DNA of 64,000 nt from Hypomesus transpacificus (GCF_021917145.1 NC_061083.1:1381951-1445950); one strand, 5' to 3'; shown: positions 14,201 through 25,729, numbered from the stretch's first letter. The notes: generated from the letters alone by a model not told the origin. Translations and numbers: made by a program.

Positions 14201-14650
14201 TACCTACACATCTCGATGGATAATAATTATTTTCATTAAGGATGTAGTTGTCCTAGTTTTATCTGTAAATCCATTGTAAGTATTTTCACTTGACAAACAC
14301 AGTATTATATGTTTCAAATTGTGCTATTGAGGTCAACAGAATACTCTTTTCTGATCTGATATGGGTAGTCCCTTCAAATGTGCTTCTTCCACGCATCATG
14401 TGCAAATCTGTACTGTGCAAAACCAGATTGTTTCTGTTGAAGTATTCATTTGCAGCCAGACACATTAATGTGCCCTTAGTAGGCAAGCTAGTTATGCTCT
14501 AAAAAGCTTAGTTGCATTTGGTGAGGATCAGTAGTGTCTAAAAAAAATATCAAGCTGTATTTTATGGTTTTGTGTTTTTCTTGACAATCAAGCATTTGGT
14601 TTTTGTCAAGTTACTTTCAAAAAGTCAAACAATAAATATGTATATTTAGA
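11259..14650 (+). other. Probable long 3' UTR of the growth hormone receptor
   Basis: AT-rich, mostly unique sequence with no coding exon and few repeats directly after the receptor stop codon. The first clear AATAAA I found on this strand is at 14631-14636, which would give a 3.4-kb 3' UTR. Long 3' UTRs are usual for GHR. The end point is inference and needs RNA evidence. Confidence 0.4.
14631..14636 (+). terminator. Candidate poly(A) signal for the growth hormone receptor
   Basis: AATAAA on the coding strand at the end of the repeat-poor 3' region. Low certainty, because variant signals further upstream cannot be excluded. Confidence 0.35.
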
Positions 14651-15769
14651 CACCCTTTTGCCTGTTAACAATCATTGCTTAATATATTTTTACAATCCCA
14701 ACCGTAATGTGTTCAATGATGATTTGTTTCTATGTACAAAACTAATGCAGGCCTGCTTATATCAGTTTCTCCTTAAGTTCATGGTGGTGCATTTAGTGTT
14801 CTTCTCTGTAATGATTTAATATGCTGAAAGAAGAACAACAAAATGATTAACTGTGAGAGGCAGTTCTGATCAGTTCTGAATGTACTATGACGGTGGAGAC
14901 TGTTGATTTGGCAAAGGTCCAGTACAGCATGTGTAGGGCTGTCTCTGTACGTGTCTAAGTAAGAGATTGGTGGAGAGCAATTCAAATGTGTGTGTGTGTT
15001 TGTGTGTGTGTGTGTCTCTTGCCTTTTCCCCTTTTTGGGACTAAGTGGACTGGGAAGCGCTGAACAAGCAGCTGTGTGTCGGAGGGAAAGCAGATCGGAC
15101 AATTAGAATGAGCCTGTGTACTGCTCTGCTCTGTGTGTGGTTGATTGGATCAGAGAGCTAGCCACTCACAGACCCTTCGTTTTGGGCCATTGCAGGTAAT
15201 TACCCATAGGTCTGTGCTCCCGACTATTGGATCTTCAGAACAATTACGCCCACGCCAGCAGCTCATCCGAGCATCATTTATTCCTCAGCCAGCCGATTGA
15301 CCTTTTAAGATGCTCAGCCTGAACGCCAATTCAGATACATTACAGAGAGCAAGCTTGGGTGACGGGGGTGTTTTTGAAACTATCTTTCAATAGTTTTTGA
15401 TGTAACCTTTTGTTGATTTCACAACAGACTCCTGATGTGGAGATAGGAGAAAAATTTAAGAAACCTTGGGAGGAGCAATTCAGTGAGGGATCCCCTCCTC
15501 CAGAGATGGTTGAGCAAAATCTCCTGAAACATAATTTCAATTTACGTTACAAAAAAGAAGTTCATTCTTTCCAAAGGTCATTTACAGTGACAGCTATATG
15601 CCCATACTGAAGGCTGTCTAAGGGAGGAATCATTCAAAATAAGTGATTAAAACAACAACATATCCAATATCAGTGTCTTATGTTTATGTCGTTCGGGTAA
15701 ACATTCTTTGATTTATTGCAATGGGTTAACAACACAGTCACATAATGCAAAAGTAGAACTGAGAAAAAG

Positions 15770-17105
15770 GATTGCTCCCAAATGTCCCTGAGAAATTGAA
15801 AGTAGCAAAGGAAACAAGGACAGTTGTTATCAATGCTTTTCTTGTCAACGGTAGCTCAGGGACATTTTGCTGTCATTGGTTGCAAGACCAAGATGTGGCA
15901 GGAAAGGCCTACCTGGCTATGAACTATTGGGACTTGAGATTCACAAACTTGGAGGGTGACATTAATTGGATTGCCAAGGTTTATCAAAGTAAATTCCAGT
16001 TTCCAAAAAGAACATTGGTACCCAGGAAGACATTAACAGATGGCCCTATATAAAGGACACCAAGGGTAAGGAGGTTGAAGTTGAGCTCCTGATTGGAGGA
16101 AATGTTCCAAAGCAATGGAACCTTGGAAGATTATGAATAACCAAGATTAGAGACCTTAAAAACCCTTTTGCGATGGGTGGTGAATGGTACGATTAACTCT
16201 TGCACTGCCAAGAGTAATGAGAAGGGAAAGGCTGACTAACTGCCAATCGAATATAAATTGTAGATGTAGATCAACTCCTGGTTCAGCACTATAACCACTT
16301 TCCTGAAAAAGAATACGAGGAGAAAAGTGAAATGCCAGTTGACGATCACATGTTGACACTGAGTGCATCAAGTTCAGTAACCCTCAAAGATGGACAGTGC
16401 TACAGTATTTGCCATTAATACTTTGAAACAAGGATGTTTTCCCACATTTGGCCCACATGATATTGTTGGTCATTAAAAACATGATTTGAGAAGCTCTCAA
16501 ACGGCTGAATCATGGAACAATACAAAATGCATGGAAGAATAAGATGGACATTCAACCCTCACGTGGAGCCCAAAATGGTGGGATTATGGCTGTTTCAACT
16601 AGTAAAAAAGATGATCAGTCCTAAAAAAAAGCAAATAATGGAAACAGCTTTACAGACGGTCTTGTGTAAGGGGGAAGCTATTCTGAACGACAGATCAAGT
16701 ACAACAGTGTCAAATGGCCCTAACGACCTGGAGCACCTCACTCCAAACCCTCTGCTCTCCCTGAGAGCGAGCCAACAATGCTACCTGGACTAGCCAGAAA
16801 GGAAACGTGTACTTATGAAGGAGATGGAAGAAAGTGCAATGTATTGCTGACCTATTCTGAAAGAGATGGACGAGGATGCCTTCTCCTTATGCAGGAACGA
16901 GACAAATGGAACAATATAAAGAGAAACTTCACTCCTGGAGACCTTTTCGTCATCATGGATGAAAAAGCACCAAGGAACTTTAGATTGATGGTGTGGTTAA
17001 ATCCTTGCCTGAAGCAAATGGTGTCTGGAGTGTCTTAGTTAGGAAGAAGACTAATATCCTGCAGAGGCCTAAAAGTAAACTTTGTCTCCTTATAGGGGCA
17101 GCTAT
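15770..17105 (+). pseudogene. Decayed BEL/Pao-type LTR retroelement pol fragment
   Basis: Several short frames on one strand resemble consecutive parts of a BEL/Pao polyprotein, broken by stops and frameshifts. At 15772-16053 there is a region like the retropepsin-like domain (INAFLVNGSSGTFC) and the stretch that follows it. From about 16055 to 16400 more of the same polyprotein can be read across stop codons. At 16512-17035 there is the integrase end, with AILNDRSSTTVSNGPNDLEH and a later KRNFTPGDLFVIMDE motif. Reverse transcriptase and RNase H are missing between about 16400 and 16510, so this copy is internally deleted and inactive. LTRs were not recognised. The family call rests on remembered motif similarity, so exact placement needs a search. 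Confidence 0.7.
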
Positions 17106-18560
17106 CTGAGGCTATGTGGTTGCAGAACAATCTCTTTTCTGTCCCTTCAGTCGAGTAGAGCTTCCCTTTCTAGTTGGACTCCTACACCTACACACACTCA
17201 TACATCATACAATACCTTATACAGTACATTGTCTGCATATCAATAGATACTGTGAATGCTGTAAATCTTGATACTTTTGTAGGTATGGTTTGTTTGGAAG
17301 TAGTTGCATGCAGTGCAGTTAACAATTATGGGGCAGAATATTAGGGCCAATTGGAAATATAAGTTCTTATTATTAATGTGTAAATCATTTTGAGTGCTTT
17401 GGATATGCATTTATGTATGAAGATAATTTAAACTGTTTTTGTCCATTTGTTTAATTTGAATTTGCGTGTATTTATTTCCTCCTATGTATATTTCTCTGGT
17501 TATTTGATTGACAACCGGTAGCCCCTTTTTTTTACTTGCATGAGCGCATATTAGGTAACCTGGCCTGGGCAGCAGGAAGTCCTTGCTGAAGGTGGTGATG
17601 AGACCGTTTTTTGACCACAAACACACACCCACCTTGGAAATTCATAACTTTAGATTAACTAAGATATGTTTAGTTTTTTTACTCATGTAGTTTATTATTG
17701 ACCTTCATGTGGATCTCTGGAATCACTTTTCTCAGGAATGTCATGTTATGAAACAGCAGGGGCAATGGCTTAAAGTTTGTAAATAAAAAAGCACTTCACC
17801 ACATTGTGATACATAGTGGGGTTGTTGTGGCCTGCATGTATGGCTGCCACAGGTAATGGCTCATTCATCTTTATTGATGGTGGCAGTTGCAGAATGACTC
17901 AGAAGTGTATAGAAACATCTTAGCTCTTAAAGCCGGCGGTTCATCTTACAGCACAGCAATGATCCAAAACATATTGCTTCAACAACAACAAAAATCCAGC
18001 TAAATCTGGAATACATTTGGGTGCTCAGAAATAGAGGGGACTATGGTTTAAAGGTGTTGTAATGTTTGAACCAAAATGTATGAAGATGTGTTTAATTAAA
18101 CATGAGAGTGTGCACTTTAGGGGATCTGTTTGATTACAAATGTAAAACAGTGGAGTACAGAGGAAAATCAAGTCAATAACGTATTTGTCCCAAACATTAT
18201 GGAGGGGCCTGTATACAAATCGAGGGACATAAAATGTTTGTCATAATTGAGGTCAGATTGGGCTGGTATGTGAGATATTTTATGAAACTTACACGCCATC
18301 TGTTGGTGGTACCAAGAAAATTATACTAAAGAAACTTGTGGAAATCCTCAAGTTAGCGTAATATTATACAATTTTGCTAAGTGATAAAATATTGTAAGCT
18401 AAAATAATTAAAATACTCATACATCAAGCTCCCCAGGAATATTTGATGAAACTTTGTCTCTCCAAAAGACTAACTAATTGGAGTATTTTCTCACTTTCTC
18501 CTCCTTATTCACTCTCATACACAAACGCACACACTCAGTGTATAGTTGATGAAAAGGACA
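17106..18560. other. Intergenic sequence with a degraded DNA-transposon-like patch
   Basis: There is no gene between the retroelement remnant and the selenoprotein P poly(A) site. The stretch from about 17.78 to 18.23 kb resembles a worn Tc1-like transposon: it contains 'cagcaatgatccaaaacat', similar to the transposase NDPKH region, and 'cccaaacattatggaggg' near its end. The rest is AT-rich and I see nothing in it. Confidence 0.4.
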
Positions 18561-18571
18561 AGGTGAACATC

Positions 18572-18577
18572 TTTATT
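18572..18577 (-). terminator. Poly(A) signal of selenoprotein P
   Basis: AATAAA on the minus strand (tttatt on plus), about 66 bases beyond the second SECIS candidate and 1.07 kb after the stop codon. It is a good fit for the end of the selenop mRNA. Confidence 0.75.
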
Positions 18578-18629
18578 CAGTCATTTCAGTTTTACCTTTT
18601 CCAAACATTCCTCAAACACTGGTGAACAT

Positions 18630-18700
18630 CTGCTGTGCATGCATCAGGTTCTCTAAGTGACAATTGTCTTCCCTTAGATACCTTCATTAAGTACAGATTC
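18630..18700 (-). promoter_or_regulatory. SECIS element 2 (distal) of selenoprotein P
   Basis: On the minus strand: ATGA (18684-18687), a 5' arm AGGTATCTAAG, an unpaired AA (18669-18670), a self-complementary mini-stem GACAATTGTC, a 3' arm CTTAGAGAACC and TGAT (18643-18646). The arms pair with one small internal mismatch. The outer flanks (GAATCTGT / ACAGCAGATGTTC) can pair as helix I. This is the layout of a form-2 SECIS, which recruits SBP2/EFSec to decode UGA as selenocysteine. The fold was drawn by eye, not computed. Confidence 0.85.
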
Positions 18701-19289
18701 ATCAATATTCAAATCTTTCAGTCTATTTCACTTCAAGCATGACATAAAGAGTACAACTTCTTTCATGGTGTTTTGTAGGAAATATTAGCAAAATATGCCA
18801 TGCTTTAAAATATTTGTTAGGTGCATACTAGGCTATAGTGTATGGATAAAGCCGTAAGCCATACACTGTGCAGCTGAGAAATTGAGTGTTTAGGCTTGTC
18901 TACAAAAACACTATTCTAGAATATGTATACAATCAGAAACATAATTCAAAGCTTATTGAAAAATGTACATGAGCTGACTATAATTCGAAGAGGGAAAATA
19001 ACATAGAATAAAAAGGAGTGGACCTTGGGCTTGTTGCCCAACAGAATAACAATTGTATTAAGGGGGAAAAATGTGTTTTCAATGTGACACTTCTTTCTGC
19101 CAGACTACATAATCCTGGCAAGCTGTAACTTAATTTGGGTGGGATCAATTTTTTCTAGTTGCTTTTCCTTAGATGTCGCAGTCATTGGATTTAACATCTT
19201 TATTTTTCCCCAAAGCTTTGAAGAGCTGGTAAATTATACTTTGTAATTACTTATTAAGGTGATAATGTCCATGTTTTCTTTCCCTCCCT

Positions 19290-19370
19290 TCTCTTCAGTC
19301 TGACATCCGGCAAACGCCACTAGAGCATAGTTTCTGCACCTGCCTTCATTACGTATGGAGAGAGCACAAA
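19290..19370 (-). promoter_or_regulatory. SECIS element 1 (proximal) of selenoprotein P
   Basis: On the minus strand: ATGA (19346-19349), then a 12-nt arm AGGCAGGTGCAG, the AAA motif (19331-19333), a loop, a 3' arm GGCGTTTGCC and GGAT (19305-19308). Counting G-U wobbles, about ten pairs form between the arms. The AUGA-to-AAA spacing of 12 nt fits the SECIS consensus. The 3' core is GGAU rather than UGAU, so the tandem G-A pairs are kept. Selenoprotein P is the vertebrate selenoprotein known for two SECIS elements. Confidence 0.8.
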
Positions 19371-19645
19371 GGAGGAGTCAGAGCATGGATATGATCCCTT
19401 CTTACCTTCCACTCCTGGTGAGGAATGAGGCTGACAAACTGACAGAGAGAAGCAGTGCACTTTCTGAGGAAATCTTTTTTCCACACCATCACTAGCCTTT
19501 TGTTGGAACCCTTTATCTTCTCTCTACCCTCTCTCTCTGTCAGCTGCCATTGCATCACCTCAGGGAAATACTAGTTGGTAAAAGAGCACTTTACCCTAGG
19601 GTTGAGAGTTAAAAAGTTGGAAATGTAGCAGAACAATGGCCCTGC

Positions 19646-21428
19646 TTACAGCTGCTCTCAGCCTCACCCCTCAATGCCCGTGGGTCAGTCTCATTTGGCT
19701 GGCTGGGGCTGCAGTCAGTCTGCGGGGGGCAAACGTCACTGTCAAGTCTCCCTGATCTGATGAGTGGAGTCCCCCACTGACCTGTGTCACTGTCAGGAGG
19801 CTGGAAGTGCCTCGTCACAGTGTCAGAGACCAACTGGCTGCTCACCGACCTCGTCGCCAAAGAGCCTTCGTCAGTGTCAGCATCAACTGGTCTTCGGACT
19901 GGCCTGGTTTTCAGAGTCTGCCCTCAACTGTCAGCTGTGCTTGGACTTGCACTTGGCTCTCCCTGTCACTCAGGGCCTCTGCATCACTAACCCTGCGTCT
20001 GCTCTTTGGTGCGTGTGTCCAGGCTGCAACTGGTCGTGATGCATGGCCTGTTGACCCACATGCTCCTGGCCTAAATGAAAGGGCTGCTGTTGATGTTGTT
20101 GTTTCTCCTCATTCTCAAAGCGAGAGGCTACATGACCCTGCCCGTGCCCCTCCCTCCTGTCACCATGGTGACTGTGCCCCTTTCTATCCCCCATATTGCC
20201 GTGGTGGCCATGCCCTTGCCCGACACCATGGTGATGGTGATGGTGGTGCTGGTGTCTGGTGTCTGGAGTTGCCGCATCCTCAGGGTTGGCCTCCACTGTC
20301 CTGTTACACTCTGCTGGAAACTCAGTGTTCTGGGAGACAGAGGTAGAAGAGTGTCATTTTTAGCAATGTGTGAGTGTGTGTGCGCTTGTGTGCCTGTGTA
20401 TGACCTACCTCATATCTACAGTCCCCACAGACGCGTTTGCAGTATGTATCCTTAATGGCATTTTCTACATAGGGTGTCCCCAGAATGGAATAGGGGAGGG
20501 ATATGTGATAGCTGAGACGGCCACACCTGGAAAACAGGAAGCAGGAAAATTAGAGATTAGAGGGGGTCTCCATTATCTTGACTTTGAAAACTGAAAGGCT
20601 GACCGCGTCGCTATGTCTACACATTCACAATGTCTGTAGTTCTGTTCTATTATATCTTATTCTGTTCTATCCATTGGTTTTGTTATCTTCAGACAGCATG
20701 CAGAGTATGGCAACAGCTGTGTTGACAGATCGGTGAAAATAGTATTGGTCAACATGTTCACATCCATACCTTGACTATTATGCTAGGCAAAATCATTCAT
20801 GCTTAAATGGATCAAAAGGATCAACCAAAAAATGAATTGACCTATCATAGATAAGGAAGTCATCCTTGTCTCCTGCCAGCGCCTGCCACACATCTGCCTG
20901 GTCGGGCTCCTGCTTATACAGGGTGATGTTCTCCGACAACTTTTGCCGCAGCAGGTTGTGTAGTCTCTGTGATTGCTCCCCCCGGTGGTTCACCACCATA
21001 TAGGTGATGTTCTCCAGACCCTGACGTTCTAACGTCTGGCGCAGCCCATCCATGCTACTCCCGGGAAGGAGAGAAGGGCATATTCAAATTCGGACAATAA
21101 GGAAGGGGAGAGGAAAATAATGCGGTATGATGATGATTCATGTTACAAGTGTTCTATCTAACATGCATTTTACTTTTACTTTGTAACACTTTGTAGCACT
21201 CTTGTCAACATGGTGGACAACATACCGTGATGCCTGCACCAAACAGAACAATCAGCTGGCCTGGAAAAGAGCCACCACTGTCACCTGGCCCATTGCATCC
21301 TTCATTGGTTCCACCTCACCAATCTTCCAATCTGGTGGAGGTCTACAGCGTGTCCCCTCCCCCTGACTCTCTGCCCCGCCCCCAGGGAGCAGGCAGAGAG
21401 CCAAGAGAAGGTTCAGCCACACCCACAT
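19646..21428 (-). CDS. selenop: Selenoprotein P, four coding exons, 16 in-frame UGA (Sec) codons
   Basis: Secreted selenium-transport protein. Coding exons (minus): 21428-21226, 21054-20842, 20526-20409, 20329-19646; all splice in frame to 405 aa ending at TAA. The start gives a signal peptide ([20 protein letters not shown]), then a thioredoxin-like domain with U59-LFC, a Sec-x-x-Cys redox centre encoded by TGA. Exon 21054-20842 carries the conserved stretch [12 protein letters not shown]...DDFLIYDR; the next has [13 protein letters not shown] and CGDC. The last exon holds a His-rich segment (H-Q followed by seven His, then GHGHH and SHH clusters) and a C-terminal part with 15 more in-frame TGA codons, including the cluster S-U-C-U-H-U and pairs such as ASUQU and GUGU. 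Because TGA is read as Sec, ordinary ORF calling breaks this gene into pieces. Two SECIS candidates follow. This is the SelPa-type (long, multi-Sec) form. Its neighbour is GHR, as in tetrapods. Confidence 0.97.
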
Positions 21429-22101
21429 GGCTGGGAGTTAACGCTGGGTTGAACTGCTGACCCCAGAAAGGAATTGAAGCAAAGAGAGGAAAGAAGGAGG
21501 ATGAGGGGGAGGGGTAAAAGAGTATAAGGGAAAGTAAAGTCAAACATGCAGCATGAAAACGGAATGAACATTTGGGTGAAGTTTTGACCTAATTTCCACA
21601 TGACAATTTACACCTTCTCCTTTCATTAAGACTTGACAAGACAAACAAAAGTGTCTTCGAAGGTTTATCCAAATCAGGAAAATGCAGCATTCATTTTATA
21701 TTTTAGGGTATGTATTCAGTTTAGGTTTGATCAGTCTGCACTATAACAATCTTCAAGTGTACAAGTCAGCAAACCAATTATTTTTCAAACTAATATTTCC
21801 CATTCAAACTAACCCTAATTCTACTAAAAGGATTTTTAAAATAATATTCAAACAACAGTTGGGGAAGAGCTGGATATTTTCTAATTAAACTTATTACAAT
21901 TTCTTATCAAACTTGTTTAATTTTAAGAAATTATTAATCCTTTAATTGTCCATATCCTCGAGCAATAAAACATGCCTTTTGGACCGAGTCTACCGAGCAG
22001 AAAATGTACTACACAATTAAACAAGTAAGATTTATCAAACAATATTAGCGCTAAACCTAGCATGCATAGTAAAGTAACTCTTGAACAATGTTATTACTTA
22101 C

Positions 22102-22163
22102 AAAGTAGTCAGTTTGTGTTCCTCTACTCTGTTCCTTCTTGAAGCAGCTATTCCAACAAAAAC
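22102..22163 (-). other. selenop: Non-coding first exon of selenoprotein P
   Basis: On the minus strand, a short segment starts about 25-30 bases after the TATA box and ends at a strong donor (TTT|GTAAGTAATAAC; GT at 22101-22100). It would splice to an acceptor at about 21457 or 21454, just before the ATG at 21428. The transcription start is inferred from TATA spacing. Confidence 0.6.
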
Positions 22164-22186
22164 AACCCCAAACCCCTGCTCCCCCC

Positions 22187-22194
22187 TTTTTATA
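22187..22194 (-). promoter_or_regulatory. TATA box of selenoprotein P
   Basis: TATAAAAA followed by a G run on the minus strand, at a proper distance upstream of a short leader exon with a strong donor. A TATA-driven promoter suits a highly expressed liver gene. Confidence 0.65.
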
Positions 22195-22199
22195 CCACG

Positions 22200-23965
22200 C
22201 CTGTTGTTTTCCTGACAGAAAAAGGAGGACAAAGTTCAGCCTGGTTTCTGTGTATCTGCTGACTCTTGCACTTGTGCACGAGTTCATTTAGTTATAGCTC
22301 AGTTATTTGTGTAACTCATTATATATGACTTTTTTTACCGACATAACTAACCCCACTGTACGTTTTGTTTGCAAGGTGGCAACAATATTCAGACAATTGC
22401 ACAATAAAATGTGTTAACTATCAAGCGAACCCGTTTCCATGTAAATTTTATCGCACCATATCTTGTTTGTTTTACACTTCTGCATGAGTTGAATGGATCA
22501 GTATAATTCCTCTAAGACATTGTGCAGTCTCCCACAGAATAGCTAGGTCCAGGCTAACTGATTTAAAAACTGAGCCTTGGACCAGAATTTCTTATCAAAT
22601 GATTTAAAATAACTTTATTACAGAACACATACACATTTGAGCTATTATTGCTCAGCATCACTGCATGCAAGGACAAAGTACAATCTAAAATCCCTTGCAT
22701 AGGAAAACCCAAGGTCCAGTGTTTAGTGATCCTTAGGAGGCAAAGTCAACTGATAGTTAACTGTTAACTGTAGACAGTTAACTAGACAGTGATTAAAATC
22801 CTGATAGTGTCCAAGCATGATTTTTGAACCTATAACTAACCCATTTCAAATCAAACGGAGACCAGATTCAGTGTGGGGGGCCTACAGAACAAGTTTTATG
22901 GGAAATTACTCAATGTAACAATGCATAATCGTGAATAGTGAATACTTGATGTATTGATGTTTGACATGGGCCAAGTTAGATCCCCTGACGGATTATTGAC
23001 GTACTTAAATACATCACAACCTAGGTAAGTAGGCTGCAATCACACACACTGCCCTATGTGCCCAACATTAGCAGTTGAGTCTAAAAAGTAATGTCCAGTT
23101 ACATAAGAAAGGGTTAGTAACTTTAGATGTAATGGGACATCACCGCTCTGGAATTTAGACTAAGGTAAGATTCAGAATCATCCCCACCGGTTTCGCACTC
23201 ACAGCACTGCGAGGTTGATGCTATACCTTTTTGGGATTAATGCCCATCCTTTCCCTTTAATGTTCGAGCATTCCATTGCTTTGAAAATGTTTCACTTTCC
23301 AAGCATGCCAAGCACGCCATCCCCTCGGGATGTGTCCATCCTCAGATGTTAGTGATCGGCAACTCCATCACCAGTAACAAAAAAAGCTACCAATAAAGTT
23401 AACCTTAGGGTGCTGGCTAACACTAGGCCAAGCCACATGGCACACACATTGATAATAGGTATAACTATATTGTCAAAAATGTCAGCACCAATTATGTTAG
23501 GCTAAGGCAGTCAGGGGTCATTTAGGGTAATATACTAAGAGAATTTGGCATTGCTTAAAAGATGAGTTGGCATTGGATAATAGTCCTTGGACCTTGTTCG
23601 AAGCCAGGGGTGAAAATCACATGGGCACTGGCCCCAGTTGAAAATGGATTGATGACCTTAAGTGTCCCACCGCTGTTGATTTGTCGGGCTCTGGGTAGTG
23701 AGTTCTCCATGACAAGAACATGCCATTTTCATTTACAGGAACAACATATTATCCAAGTTGCTATGAATTGAATGTCTACAATGTTGCAATATTCTGCGCT
23801 CCAGTTACCTCCTCGATCTCTTAAAGGAGCCCTGCCCTTTTTACAACATTTGTTTTGATCAGCTTGACAGCAAAAAATATATGATTCAGAACTAAATGCA
23901 TTGTTAATTTATGTTCACAACTCATTTTAATTTGAGGATCATGTTGTTTAATTGTAATTTGTTTA
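22200..23965. other. Intergenic sequence upstream of selenoprotein P
   Basis: AT-rich and without recognisable coding exons. Distal regulatory sequence of selenop could lie here, but I see no specific signal. Confidence 0.4.
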
Positions 23966-23969
23966 ACTT

Positions 23970-24150
23970 CATTTACATTAACCAGACACTCTTATCCAGA
24001 GCAACTTACAATAAGTACAGGGACATTCCCTGAGGCAAGTAGGGTGAAGTGCCTTGCCCAAGGACACAACATAATTTGGCACGGTCAGAATCAAACTGGC
24101 AACCTTCTGATTAATAGCCCGATTCCCTAACCGCTCAGCCATCTGACTCT
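23970..24150 (-). mobile_element. tRNA-derived SINE
   Basis: Read on the minus strand, it begins with a tRNA-like head containing an A-box-like sequence (TGGCTGAGCGGTTAGGGAA) and a degenerate B box, followed by a body ending 'ggataagagtgtctggttaatgtaaatg'-like sequence that resembles L2-type LINE 3' tails. A second copy of the same family lies at 30145-30340. Confidence 0.8.
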
Positions 24151-24181
24151 TACATGCTCTTCTGGTTCTACCCATTGGCAC

Positions 24182-24338
24182 TTATTTGCTTTTCACAATG
24201 TATGCTTCAAGTTTTTGTCTACCCGCAATGTTTGGGACTATCTCATTGTTTATGATCATTGACCTGTGCACTTTTTGTAAAGCTCTCTCTTGGAAGTCAC
24301 TTTGGATAAAAGCGTCTGCTAAATGAATACATTTAATT
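24182..24338 (+). repeat. Interspersed repeat ending in an L2-like tail
   Basis: It ends 'ggataaaagcgtctgctaaa', a tail shared by many fish SINEs and LINEs. The whole block matches, in inverse orientation, the repeat at 35455-35705 (both share 'ccaagagagagctttacaaa' in minus/plus sense and 'gtcccaaacattgc'). Confidence 0.75.
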
Positions 24339-24959
24339 AAGATAGGAGCGAGTCTATGGGGCAGGAAGGCAGGGATGGAGGGTAGAATGGAAGGGGAAGC
24401 GAGCAAAGGATTTGGGCCACACACACTGGTTTGGCACAGGGAGATAATATAGTGCAAATTCTTTCTTTGGGATTTGCAAGCTTTCTAGTTGAACTTCATG
24501 GCTGCATATCTCCCTCCGGGAGATGTAAGGCTTGCCGCCCTGCTCTCTCTGACCCTGTCCCTCCACCCCACCGGTCTACTGTGGGTGTGAGATTAGCCTC
24601 AAGTGTAAAATGCTGGTGTCCACCTTGACACACTGACGCAAACACCTGCACACTGTGTTAACGAGAGAGCTGGGTATACAGAGTGCTCTCCAAGGTTAGA
24701 GGACAATGTAATGTCTGCATTGAACAGCCTAATAAGGCTGTTTCATGCCTGCTGGCAGGCAGGACTGCGAGGCTGGCGCCTGGCAAGTGAGAACTGGCAC
24801 AGGGAGGAACTTCTATCCGAGTTATCATCACAGAGACGAGACACAAGCCTTATCGCCCCTCTGCTCCACTACGCAAACCAGCCTGTACATAAACCAGCCT
24901 GGCACCAGCCTGGCTTCAACACCTGCTGGCCCCAAAGGAGGTGAGAAGTGCAGAGGAGA

Positions 24960-25115
24960 GAGGTCAGGTGTACCGGATGTTGCCGGAGGAGGTGAGGATG
25001 GACTCAATGACGGATGTGTAGAAGTGCACCATCGTTGACTTTGGCAAGTTGAATTTCTTCAGCTGCCGTAGGAAGTGCATCCTCTGTTGTGCTTTCTTGG
25101 TGAGGAGATGAAGGG
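24960..25115 (-). pseudogene. Non-LTR retrotransposon (LINE) reverse-transcriptase fragment
   Basis: The minus-strand reading of this part gives KKAQQRMHFLRQLKKFNL followed by a segment with FYTSVIESIL. That resembles the region after the catalytic part of LINE reverse transcriptases in fish genomes. It is short and truncated on both sides. The frame continues to 25347 but loses similarity. Confidence 0.6.
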
Positions 25116-25729
25116 AGAGAGGAGAGGTCACGTAAGGGTTAAGGAGGGTCTTGATTCCCGCGGGGGACATCGATGTCATCCTTCCTCCATCGAACGTTGT
25201 ATGTATTGATCTACTGATGGTAAAATTCATGAAGTACAGTGTACCATAAAAGCAATAGATTATTTCGGGGACACAAACAAACAGATGAACATGCACACAT
25301 ACACTCACAAATAACGATACTATGCCCAAATAAATTGCTCCAATCAAGAATTGTTGAAGGATGACTTTAAAAAGTGGAGCTACTTTTTTAGGGGTGCCGA
25401 GAACACAAAATATACATAAATACTAGGCAGTTTGGTCGCATTGCATCCCAGCAGTCTTCGTATTTTCTGGTGACATTATCAGCCGTCGCCATCGTGTGCA
25501 GAGCAGGAAATAAATTGCATTTTGCCCGGTGGTTCTGCTGGCTGTAGACTGCAGGAGGAGCATTTTAATATAAAACATGAACAAACTCACTCATTTCCCC
25601 CATTGGTTCCATTGAAAGTTAAAAAAAAATATTCAAAACATTCATTAGATCACATTCACAGCGAAGCCAACCATAACACCTGTGATTGCTAGCTGGCTGC
25701 CACATGGTCTACACACACTTCAAAATCAA

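Noticed and set aside
19646-20329. Pseudogene call for the UGA-rich exon
   Set aside because: Every stop within the frame is TGA, never TAA or TAG, up to the final TAA, and two SECIS candidates follow; this is Sec coding.
19764-20455. Plus-strand ORFs over selenoprotein P
   Set aside because: Antisense shadows of the Sec-rich and His-rich exon, which has matching splice sites and homology on the minus strand.
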